A stretch of 64,000 nucleotides of DNA from Chaenocephalus aceratus. Its lineage: Eukaryota; Chordata; Actinopteri; Perciformes; Channichthyidae. Both the position numbers and the translations under genes were made by a program. The stretch is from contig CM043808.1 in assembly GCA_023974075.1 (NCBI GenBank), positions 19,466,204-19,530,203 of the forward strand, given 5' to 3'. Numbering within the stretch: position 1 is the first letter of the stretch; each line of letters begins with the position of its first letter. Below, one piece after another: positions 24,001-36,000 of the stretch. The notes under the pieces were generated by a model that worked only from the letters and a program-made list of their open reading frames with translations, did not search any database and had not been told where the DNA came from.

Positions 24001-27000
24001 GCTTTGTATGCGAACAGTAACATTTTAAATCGTATTCTAAAACTGACTGGTAGCTAGGCGAGTACAGGCGTAATATGTTCACGCCTGCCTGTCCTTGTAA
24101 GGAGGCTTGCAGCAGCATTCTGGACCAGCTGTAGGCGTGACAGGGAAGCTTTGCTTACTCCAATGTACACAGCATTGCAGTAATCCAGTTTAGTGGATAT
24201 AAAACAATGTATTACTTTCTCAAAGTCATTAAAAGAAAGGAAAGGCTTGACCTTTGCTAAAAGTCTTAGCTGAAAGAATCTGTTTGTGTAGTTTAAAATC
24301 ACGATCAATCCGTACACCCAGGTTTGTGACATCCATAAATAATACTCTCATTAAATGGCCAAAAGGAGACAGACGTAACCTCCTAACCTCTTGATACTTA
24401 AAGCCAGGCCCCCCCCCCCCTCTCTACAGTGGGAACACTAATTTCCTCTCCACCACAGGCTAAGCATTACTCTGGCCTCTTGTTCAGCTCATTCGCTCCC
24501 CTTCAACTATCAATCTCTGACCTTGTCATGAGCCCAAGGAACCAAGTGTTTGACCTTGACCTCTCCCTATGAATGCCACAAGGGCTGCCGCAGAGAGACT
24601 GATAGTCCTGCCTGACCCAAGGGACTTCTGATCTGCCTCAATGTCACCTTTTGCACCGAACACTGAAGCCACCATTGATTGTCTCTGAGATAAAATCGGA
24701 CTGAAGTGCAAGAACAGAAAGAGAGAGGGAGGGAGAGATAAAAGGGCAGACTTTGGGAGATAAGATGAGAGAGATGTGAGAGGGGCCAATGTAGAAAACA
24801 GCAAATAATTTGAAATATCTCCCAATTTCATCATTTTGTGTTTCATCTCTTTCTCTCTTACTCTGGAGTGCACTGCTGGGATGCAATAGTGTCCTCGTAC
24901 AGCAAATGCCTTTGGCTATCATCTCAAGATAACTGTGTTATGGGTTATCAAGCCCAGGCTCTACGAGTTAATAAGAGCGTTTGAAATACAAATGGACTGA
25001 ACTGTCAATTAACATTCCCTTGACTAGCTACCGAAAGCTTCGTATAAAAATCGTACTACAGGTAGTTACAGAGCAGCTCTGATACTGTAATTACAACTAG
25101 GAAAAGCATTAAAGCGTCAAGCTTTGTCTTATCTGATGCGATCCCCATAAGATCCCCTATTATTTTCTCATTATATCTCACAAATCTGACATCTCAAGAC
25201 CTGTCCACTCACGTTAACCTCTCAATATTGCTCCAGTCACTTTCTGCAACAACACACAGAGTCCATTAGACCCCGAGGACAGCCTCCAGGTCCCCATCGG
25301 CACGGCCAATCCCATTTCATCTGTCCCTCTGATCTGAGCTATTGTTAGGAGACTGTGAAAACGTATAGGGCGCTTTATTAGATCTGTCACCTTCAGGCGC
25401 TCCTGCCTTTGCTTCTCAGGCTTTAGTCCCACTTTGCAATCAACGTTTCCAATAGCAACCACATCATGATAGATGGTTGCAATGTACCAGAATGTAGAAA
25501 TGTAACCATGCCTGAGTGAGTTGGACATGAAATGGACACCATGGTTACTTTGGTCAGCTCGACCGACAAGGCTGTTTAAGATAAGGGACATCGAATATGA
25601 GACATTGATGCAGGTTTAATTTAAAATGCATGTAGACAATTATAACAGCTAGTAACAAGGACACTTAACGAAGGTGTTTGAATGTACTGATCTTATTGTT
25701 TGGTCAGAGGAACGGATACAGTATTGTGTTGTTTTGAGTGGCCACACTGAGGCTGCCTTTGAAAACAGTTTTCAATGTCAACCCAATGGTTTATTGGTCT
25801 AAGAGGATTAGTAAACAGTAAAGCTGGTATCTGGAGATGAAAGGAATAACAGGAATGTGCTTTGGTCAAACAAAACTCCATATAGCCCATCAAAAAAGAG
25901 ACAATCAAATAAGAGACAACTTCACTGTAGTCCAGTTCACGAGGTAAAACTTATCAGAAGATCGTCGGTTTACCTCGGCTAGTACAATCTGCATGTTGTA
26001 ATGTGCTTTTAAATATTATGCTCCCGAAGGCACAGCTAGTGTGTGAGTTTGTATAAATGAACATGAGATAAGATACCGAAGAGCAGTTTGGCACCTTGTG
26101 TGGTAATTGGTCAATGTTGATATGTGGTTTTAATGCGCTTTGAGTGGTCGGAAGAAAAGAAAGGTGCTTTATAACTGTGGGTCTATTGAATATTTAGCTT
26201 TTTATAACATGAGACCCAGCAGTTAGTGTACCATGATGACACATGCAGCCAGGTTATAGTGTTGAGTTCAGTGCCAAGACTTTCCAGGTGCAGCGTGGAC
26301 ACATATGGCTTGGATAATTTAATATCTGGTGGATTAACAGAAAGTCTATTTCTGTTTCCTTTCCGTCAGACCGGCCACCGGCTCCTGTTAATGTGTCCGT
26401 CATGCACCTGCGAGCCGACTCGGCAACTGTGTCCTGGGAAGTTCCAGAGCGAGATATAATAATCGGCTTTTCGATCTCACAACAGGTAAGTCCTAAACTT
26501 GTATTATGAATATGGCGAAACATGGACGGGTTGGCAGAAAAAAAAACATAACGGCCCCTACACACGGCGGCGTGCGTTGAAGCTTCAACGCTTCTGCCCA
26601 TTCATTGAATGGGGTGACGTCACGCTTCGCAAAACTGCATTGTGGGAGCAAAGCGTTGCTCGCTTCAAAAGTAGAGCAATGTTCTACTTTTGAAGCTTCG
26701 ACGGAAGCGTCAGCCAATCGAATCATATGCCAGTACAAGCTCTAGCCAATCAAACCGCTGCTTGTGTGTCCGGGACGGGAGATTCATGTGATTGGTTCTT
26801 GGTCGAGCGTCAGACATGCCCGCCGGCAAGCTTCAACGCACGCCGCCGTGTGTAGGGGCCGTTAGGGAAAATTGCATTAGTTTTAGATTTGTGACTTGGC
26901 ATTGAGCCTTTGTCATGTCCAGTTGAAATGTTGTTGGCACACCATGCAGCGAGTATGAAGAAGTGCACCTGGAATCTGTAACCCACCCTGTCATCGTTCG

Positions 27001-30000
27001 TGCCAGCCTGTGAAACACGTACGGCTAAAATAGGTATGAGTGACTGAAAACACATTACTCGGACAATTAAATGATAATATACTGTAGTCACTAACTGAAG
27101 TCCATAGAGGAGTTTTGATATGCTCAGCAAACACTATATTTCATGAGTTTGTCCAGCATAATGAGTAAGTATTAGCACATATGCACAGGCAGATGAATGA
27201 AGATGTGTCTTCATCTCTGTGTTATTCTTGGGTAAAGCTTTGCTTAGCATGCAGAAAGGATGACTAAATATTTCCTTCAAGCTTGGAGTCAGAATCAAAC
27301 TTGGCAATTGTCAAGAGAAAACAGGGGGCCACTTTGTGAAGCCGCCAAACTGCAATTCTGAAGCTAAAACGATTTCATAGGCTTAATATAGGAACACCAA
27401 TAAATGTTAACCCTGAATGGGTGAACATCATATGTTTATGTAATTGTGTTTATGCTTTAAAGCATCATGCAACCCTTTAACTTGGCTTTCACTTAGTGTG
27501 ACTGATGGTCTGTGTACAACACCAAAATGACCCAAACACACAGATGTTTGTCATGGTAAGCATCTTCATTTGATGTATATCGTGGTAAATAATTACATTA
27601 CTCATAGTTTACAGCTGTTTTGTAGTCGAGCAGGGCCATTAAAGAGACTTCGACCTAGAGCCACAGATATGCATGCTACAGGAGAATCGTTCTCACAGCT
27701 TTGGGTCTTTGTTGCTCCAGTAACCTTCTGAAAGGTCATTGACAAAGTCTGAGACTCTGATTAGTCTAGATGGCAAGTGCCTTGAGTCACAAGCTTTCAG
27801 AATATTGACTGCAAATGTATAATTCCCAGTCAAGACTCCTTATGGCTTAACTAAATTGCCAACTGTTAATATAATAAGCACCCAACATGTCGTTCTCCAG
27901 CAAACTTTGGCAGGTAACCTCCGTCTCACATTATCACGGCTCCATCAAGAGGTACATGATTGTTTTTAGCATTTTTACGAAGGTTTCTTCCTTAGGGACA
28001 CATTTGCAGGACTGTTTCTTCACCCTGATTACCAACACTGTATTGATTACTGCATCTATTCAAAAGATCAATCTACGTTGTTTCTTTATCCCTGTTGGTA
28101 TCCGTAGAGGCAGGAGGGACACATGCAACGATTCATTCGGGAAGTCAACACCACCAGCCGCTCTTGCGTCCTCTGGGACTTGGAGGAGGAGACAGACTAC
28201 ATCATCCAGGTCCAGTCAATCGGCCTTTATGGGGAGAGCCAAGCCAGCAAGAAGGTCCATTTTCGAACCCTCAAAAAGACAGATCGCTTCCCCTCCAACA
28301 GCTCCAACCAAGGTAAGCAGCTGTGGCATATGGTTGTTTGCCTCTTGCTAAGATCATTTGAATAAATGTGTTTCTGTCTGTATTAAAGGACAATAATAAA
28401 ACATGGTTCGAAGAGTAGGGGCTCGTGTTTTCACATGTGCTAAAACATTTCTTTGAAGTTAAATGCTAAGGCTGGCCATGTGTTTTTTAATATCGTCCTC
28501 AAACCCTCTAACAACACTAAAACCAACAATCAATCCTTCTTGCTAACTCATATTGTTTGTGTAGCCACATATATAGTTTATAGTTCCTTAAAGTATAACT
28601 CTTATTGTTCAAAAACTACTAACAAAACTAAAAGTCTATCCATTAGATCCATTAGATATGCTACTAACACAGTCTCCGCCAACCAGTGACGTTGATCAAC
28701 CTTTGACCTTCAGATTATATACATGTGTATCACGACTATGTTGATGACTGTGCCTAATTTGAAGACATTTCCTTACATGTTACTGAGATATCACAACAAA
28801 ATCACTTCTTTCAAATTAAATGTGTGTTGTACTTAAGACATACACACTTCACCCAGTGTCAGGAGTGGCTGTATTCTTTTTTCAAATGACTTTTTATGCT
28901 TTTGCGCTACAATACTGTAGTTCTGTGGCGTGATGAATAATATATATCATTCTTCGGATACACAGGCAATACTTGTTAGTCTGATCAATTCATTGTGTCT
29001 TCATGGGATATGTCAATGTCAAAAATATATAATTTAACTGCCAGGTATTGAGTTGGTTCAGTCTATCAAATGCTATAAAAGTTTGTCGAAATGTAGTATT
29101 ATCGATAAGGTCACAAAAGGTCACTGCATCGATCTTTTCAGAGTGTTTCACCTCACTCTGTTGCGCAACATAAAGCTGCGAACACCGAGGCGAACACAGC
29201 AGCAACCCATTACAGATGCTTTTCCTGCTCTCGCGCTCAAGCCTCTTCTGGCTGTTGAATGCTTTTAAGCGGCCTGGCATCGAAAATTAGCTACAGTAAA
29301 GTGCAAGTAACCTAAAGCCTCCTCTCACGCAGGTCTATTTTCTCCTGTAGACCATTTCATTATTGACAGACTGTTCAAGCGTGGCTGCAGGCAACTCCTC
29401 TGAATCCATATAACTCGGGGTGAACTCATCAGATTCAAACACACACTCTGAAGCACTTTGGATTCAGTGTCTGTGCTCATAGGCTGGAGGGAAATATGAA
29501 CACCATGACCATAATGGAGAAAGGGGTTAGTAATTCTCAATTCTTCATGGCACAGATGAGGAAAGTGTCAGAAAAAGCCATTTGCTCTCTATTATCGGCA
29601 GCTGGGAAGGCTACATTTCAGAGAAAAGCCCTTCTCTACATTCCTTTAGCCATGATTATGGGATGAGCCAAATATATTAACAGTTTAAACAATGACAGCT
29701 TGAGTTTGGCACCGTTCTAGAAACAGGCCTGCTACTTCAAACAATGTTGGCTTGTGTTATATTATGGGGTGGTGTAGGTTATGAATATAGGAAGTGCTGA
29801 TGCAGGTGAATCATACACGTCTTCCTTTTTAGCTGACTCAGGGTTGGTAAAATAAATTGAGCTGGCTCCATCGGTGAAAGAAAAAGAAACACATTCAGGC
29901 TCAAGTTCAGCTGAAGAGCCTATACACTAGGGCTGCTCAATTAATCGTATTTTAATCGCAATTACGATTATGGCTTGCAACGATTACGAAAACAACAATC

Positions 30001-33000
30001 TAAATAAAACGATAATTTTTTTTTTTTTTTCAGTTGAATTATACTTAAAGTTCAGGGTAATCAACTTTTTTTCTCCAATAAATTGATGTTCTCAAAGTAA
30101 ATGGATAATCGTTTTTAATAATCGTGATATCAATTATTCACCCAAATAATCGAGATTATGATTTGCCATAATCGAGCAGCCCTACTGTACACTGTCCATT
30201 TAAGTAATACAGAAACATTTAACTAATTTCCTCTTGCTTTACATTAAATAAACACACATTTGTATCTGTGTTTATATTAGTTAAAAGCAATTAATTTTAG
30301 AGAGTTAACTAACCATGAATATCTATATGAAGCGCTTGGAATAACAATATTTCACTTACTACTTTTGGAAAAGGTTTCACTGTGCACCATTAATCACAAT
30401 TTGTAGCCCCCACGAGTCATGCAAGTGGGTCAGGAAAACAGCCCACTCAGTGCATGAGCTTCATTTGTGGGAGTTTGTTTTGGTAAATGTAAAAGCCAAC
30501 AGTGTCAGCTTTCCATAAATCTAATGCCTGCACTGCTGACTTCCCATGTCCCAGTTTCAAAGTCCAATCACATCAAATGTCGGGTTTATGACTCGGCTTC
30601 AGTTTTCATCTAAGGGTCTGTGTTGTTGTATATTTTCACTCTGATAATGTAGGCAAATGTATGCGGACTTACGTTTTTATTTTAACCACAACAAGCAAAA
30701 AACATACTTTTGTAAATTAACTTTTGCTATATCAAATACACAAATGTAATTATCTCTTTTGAGATACCTGCAATACTTTTATAACCTCCATCCTTTCTCT
30801 TAACAATATTTTGCCCTCTCTGAAAGGATGTTTACAATGTTTCCTTCCAAGATAGCATCATATGCCTTTGTCATAAACCTTATCTTAAGAGGAACTTTTT
30901 TATATTCAGGATCCTGCCGCTAACCATTGCTCCTTAAAAAGCATTTTTAATCTAGTTGGCTGCGGCATCTCACAGCCAAGTGCCTCCTATTGAAACTAAA
31001 TTGATTTGAAGCATAGTCTAGGCATTCCAAAAAGCCATAGATATAATACCCATAAATCAATAATGCTTATATATTTCCTGAACGCAATTATCTTTGAAAA
31101 TGTAATTACATATCAGTGCATATGCAACTGAATGTACAACTTGCCCGAGCGAAATTCAGAATCAATCTATTTCGTATAAAGCATTTCCTGGCAAAATATA
31201 TACCAATTTAAATTTAAATAGGCTACTGAGGATCAATATGTCATTCCAAAGTCTATTTCAATTTGATTAAGTCCATGGAAAGCTTTTAATCAGAGTATAT
31301 ATTTGAGTTATTTGCTTGCCCTTCAAGAGTGACGTATGTCTCACCGTGGTCAGAGGAGGAGACTTTTTAAGATCAATTGTTGTTATATGGGGGCGTGTGG
31401 CGCAGTGGATAGAGCCTTGGGTTCAGGGGGTCACAGGTTCAAACCCCGCTGCAGCCAGCATGTCGTTGTGTCCCTGGGCAAGACACTTCACCCCAAATTG
31501 CTCCTGTGGGGATTTCCCACAGTATTGAGTATGTAAGTCGCTTTGGATAAAAGCGTCTAACAAGTAACATGTAATGTGTCTGCAGTTTATTAGGATTCCA
31601 TTAAAGTAATCAATTGCTCTGTATAACCTTTGCAAACTAAAACGTATCTTACTGAGGAGTAATTCCAGCATAATGGAGGTACAAGGGATTAACAATGTTA
31701 GATATTTGTATGGGGTGTTTCTATTTGTATGTCTACTACATTATCATGCTGTATTCTTTTGCATGAAGAGTGACGCCACAGTCAACACAGAAAACCTCCA
31801 ACTAAGTGATATAAAACATTCCCAAACAAGCCACATAAAGCCGCTGCGATTGTCACCTGCTCTCAAACTTTTTCACAAAGGAGACAAAAAAAGAAAGAAA
31901 GAATCATTTCAAAGGATGGATGCCTTGAGCAGTCAAATCTAACTCGGTAAGCACTCTCCTCAGACACAATTACCGTGAGATACTTCAAAAAGGTGAGAGT
32001 CAGAAACACCCAGGCTCCCGCATGAACAGCACTGAGACAAAGTACGCTCCCTGGTACATATTATTTTAACATCAACCCATACTGATATGGATTTTACATC
32101 ATAAATTAATTGACATTATACTGCACTGTACTCAGCTGTAGTTGAACTCACATGTTTGATACACTGTATAGCTACTGTAGGAGACGTATGTTTTATTTTA
32201 AAAACACAGTTTCTAGGAGACATAATGCAATAATAAATCACAGGATTCATCATTATGACACCAGTACAGCCCCCCCAGTGTGTTGTTACATGGCTTCCCG
32301 ACACAGTTCACAGCCACAAACAACATCCTGGGATTTGGGGTGAGCAGAAGGAAGGTCAACTAATTATCTCGACACAAACTCTTTGAGTGCACCGAAGGCA
32401 TCACAATCCATACGTTCCGGACTACAGCAGAGAATCACAGCGTATATCCGAGTGTGGTAGCAATGCCACATGAAATATGTACGATACGGCAGCACAACAT
32501 GTTATTCAGGTCATCATTTTGTTCCATCGCTCACTTGTATATTACATCAAATATGCACATGGTGAATATCAGCATGCTTCACAGTCAGCAGCACGTTTTT
32601 CAAATTAAGGATCATTAGATCAACTGGAACACGGTAACTAGAGCAGGAAGTTCAGATGGAAATGTGCAGAATACAGAAGCCTCAAAGATCAAATGAATTA
32701 CTGTAACAGCCTGACACAAGTGGTTTCTCTATGATTAACTCTAAATGTGCAAGGCCAGTTTATAATTCAGTGGGTCAGGTTCTTCTGACAGAAAGAGATG
32801 TGGGATAATAAAGTGGAGAGCAGCTCGTAGGTCGTACTTAGTGCTGACCCGGCATAATGTGTGCCTACATGCTGCTGGAAGCACATCCCACACTGCTAGC
32901 TGATAGATAACACAGGGGGCTCATTGCTGAGTTGTTTTGAACATTTCAGTCAGGAGCCATTTGTAATACCTGCACACTTAAAAGGGGAAGCAATTCACCT

Positions 33001-36000
33001 TCACTATTGGGTCAATAAAAGGTACATTTACAGTTAAAAAAAGGCAATACTAACTAACAGCAGGGCATGAATAAGCAATATTCCACCAAACCGCTGAAAC
33101 TCAGACTCAAAGGTGTAGCATTAGCATTTAGTTTATGTTATCTGCCATATGTGTGTTTACGATGCCACTAAGCATCAAGGTACGCTTTGATGTTTTGTTT
33201 AATGGATTTAATCCAAATAGTTCCTTCTTTACATTTTGTCGTGTGCAAGTTCATTCATTTTTAGCGTTTAAGATTAAAATGCTCATGGAAATTGCCCTTT
33301 AAAGACAAACTAGAACACAGTTAACAAGGCATTTGCAGACCTTTAGATGGAAGGTCTTTCAGAATACCAAAGCCTCAAGGTTAATTACTGACACAGCCTT
33401 CTACCAGTAGATTCTCTATGAAACAGCCTTCTCTTAGTTTTATCTATGCATTTCAGTAGTTTGGTGAAACAACGTGTTATTGCTTTTATGGTAGTCAGCA
33501 GATGCCTTTATTTACTGATGACTGTAAATGTAGATGTCAAATGTAATCAGAAAATTGCTAAATTATTCCTATAAAACAGAACTATATGTGTGTAAGCGAC
33601 AAGAACTTACATTGATTGTCCTGACATACGTTGTTCTTCAAGAGTTCAATGACCCACAGTCAACACAGCCACAATGATTAGAGGCTATTTTAAAGTTACA
33701 ACTCCACACCTTCCCTTTCTTCATTTACGTTTCCCATGCACACTACCGAGATGGAAGTAATTGACCCCACTTTGTAGCAGCCATCACGCCAAGAGAGCTG
33801 ACAGTTTCCTGATGACTTGATTCACTGAAACTGAAAGAGCAATTGGGAAGAGTGGTGCTCTGGACGAGTTCCATCCATGCGGGTTAAGAGATATTTTGCA
33901 GAGTGGAAAAAGGCCCTTAGTCAATCCACTTAAAGGAGGATTAATGCTACAGGATTGATTTGTGGTAATGCCCAGCACATTTTCTGACTACGTTTTTTGT
34001 TAAATGGCATAAAAATCATGAGAAATTAAGGGCGTGTCAACTTTTACCGGTGCTAATTGACAGCATGTGGTCTTATCAGGACATCCACAGAACAAGCTCT
34101 TCTCTTGTGAAGGGTAGTTAGTTTTTACTGACACTATGTCAAGACTTATGTGTTATTGTGTGTGATGTTTTTTACTGAATTGCATTTCAATGTCCAATGT
34201 TTGTTGTTCTTTGTTGTATCAATTAAGGAAAGGTCAAAATGTTCAGTCCTCAGTATTCAGTAGTTAGACCTTGGAGTGTGTCTTGACTACAAATGTCCTT
34301 CCTGTGGTCTCTCTAGATGACCCCACTGTGCAGGGCCTGGATAACTCCCGACATATACAAACAGGAGAGATGATCATCATCGTGGTGGTCCTGGTCATGT
34401 GGGCAGGTAGGTATGCAGATTATGTGTAAAATAATAATGATTTAGTCTTTAAAAAAGCACTTACAAGAAAATACGTTATGTAGATATGTAGACCCAACAT
34501 AGGTTAACTTGGTAATATGATTAAAGGAAGAACATTAAAGGATATGGTATTTCCTTTGCGTCGAAAGGAGCCAGTTGAGGTGGTTCGGGCACCTAGTTAG
34601 GATGCCACCTGGGCGCCTCCCTAGGGAGGTGTTCCAGGCACGTCCAGCTGGGAAGAGACCGATGGGTAGACCTAGGACCAGGTGGAGGGATTATATCTCT
34701 TCGCTGGCCTGGGAGCGCCTTGGGACCCCCCAGTCAGAGCTGGTTGATGTCGCCAGGGTAAGGAACGTTTGGGGCTCTCTGCTGGAACTGCTACCCCGCG
34801 ACCCGACCACGGATAAGCGGGAGAAGATGGATGGATGGATGGTATTTCTTCATGGATATACAATGAAACATACCTAAACTGTAAAAGAAAGCGTGCACGT
34901 ATTTTACCTTAATAAATACAGCAGCACTTTATCGATCACAGTAAGAGGATATGTATATTTTATGGTTACGGTTATAGTAAAAGTCCATATTTTATTGTGT
35001 GAATACAACATTTTAGCACTAAAGAAACGCTGTTAGGACAATTTAAGTGTTCTGCAGGTGAGTTTAATTTGTGGTTTGCCCCATTACATTTTATGTCAGG
35101 AAGTAACAGCCTGAGGTGCTGAAATGAATTCCTGTTTACATAAGTGATTGTTTTTAACTGGATGTAGTTAAAAATGTTATTTTCCCACAAATTAACACCT
35201 TGCTAGAGGCGTTCATTGTACTTTCAAATTACATTTCTTAAGGCCAATTAATTTATTGAAACTAGTTTATATTATTAGCTATATAACCAAGTCTCTCTAT
35301 AAACAATCCTAGTACTATGTCCTGTTAAAGTAACACATATTTAAATGTGTCCCATTATTAATAGCCTCATTGGAGATTCGATATGATCTGATACCTATAC
35401 ATTCAAGGTAAAGCATATCATGTTATTGATTGGTCGGTGTCCATGGTGAAATTAAATGAAAATTCTGCCAAATCAGCTAAAAGAGAACAGATTGTTTCCA
35501 CTGGAACTGCAACGTGTTAGCATTTATTGTTAGCCTCAATGATACAAGCTAATTGTGCACACCTGAAAGAGGTTTTACACGGCAGATTATCTTGTAGTTA
35601 CATCAATACATCGACACAACAATCAATACACAGTCATCCAGAACAAGAGCTTTAAGATCCATATTTAAAGTCTAGAAACCGGAGCATAGATTTTCCCTTC
35701 TAGACTTTTGTCAAACCATCATCATGCCGTCCTGTATATTCTCTGCCTCGAAGCTCTCCTTCCCTGCGTGAGTTTCTACTCCTTTGAGGAAGTGTAACTT
35801 AATGAAGTGTTGAGGCACAATGAGAAGTGGCAGATCTGACAGGCTGCCGGACGCCAGGTTTCACAGAGTATCAGAGATAATACTAATGAGAGAGACCAAA
35901 GGGACATGGAGAAGTGGGAGTGGGAGTGAAGGAAAAAAACACCTCATGTGCTGCGATCATAATGAGCTGCTCATTTCCAGCCGGTCCAGTTTTAAAGTCC

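Larger units (their letters stand above)
18078..26369 (+). other. fndc4 intron 1
   Basis: An 8.3-kb phase-1 intron. Besides the putative antisense exons it holds a truncated repeat at 21883-22080 and two minus-strand L2-like LINE tails (22110-22475 and 23495-24335). 18.1-19.5 kb and 19.8-21.8 kb contain nothing I can identify. Confidence 0.85.
28313..34316 (+). other. fndc4 intron 3
   Basis: A 6.0-kb phase-1 intron holding a hAT-type MITE (29938-30184) and a SINE (31389-31575). The remainder, including 28.4-29.9 kb and 31.6-34.3 kb, shows no gene I can support. Confidence 0.85.

Noticed and set aside
25213..25591. 125-codon minus-strand open frame
   Set aside because: The continuous frame has no domain; only its last 31 nt, in another frame, fit the putative exon chain.
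27887..27913. ATG followed by a short frame (MSFSSKLWQ) and a GTAACC donor, in phase with fndc4 exon 3
   Set aside because: Could be an alternative first exon, but it is nine codons with no signal peptide and no other support.
31391..31465. tRNA-like sequence with A and B boxes
   Set aside because: It continues into a SINE body and tail and does not fold as a tRNA, so it is not a tRNA gene.
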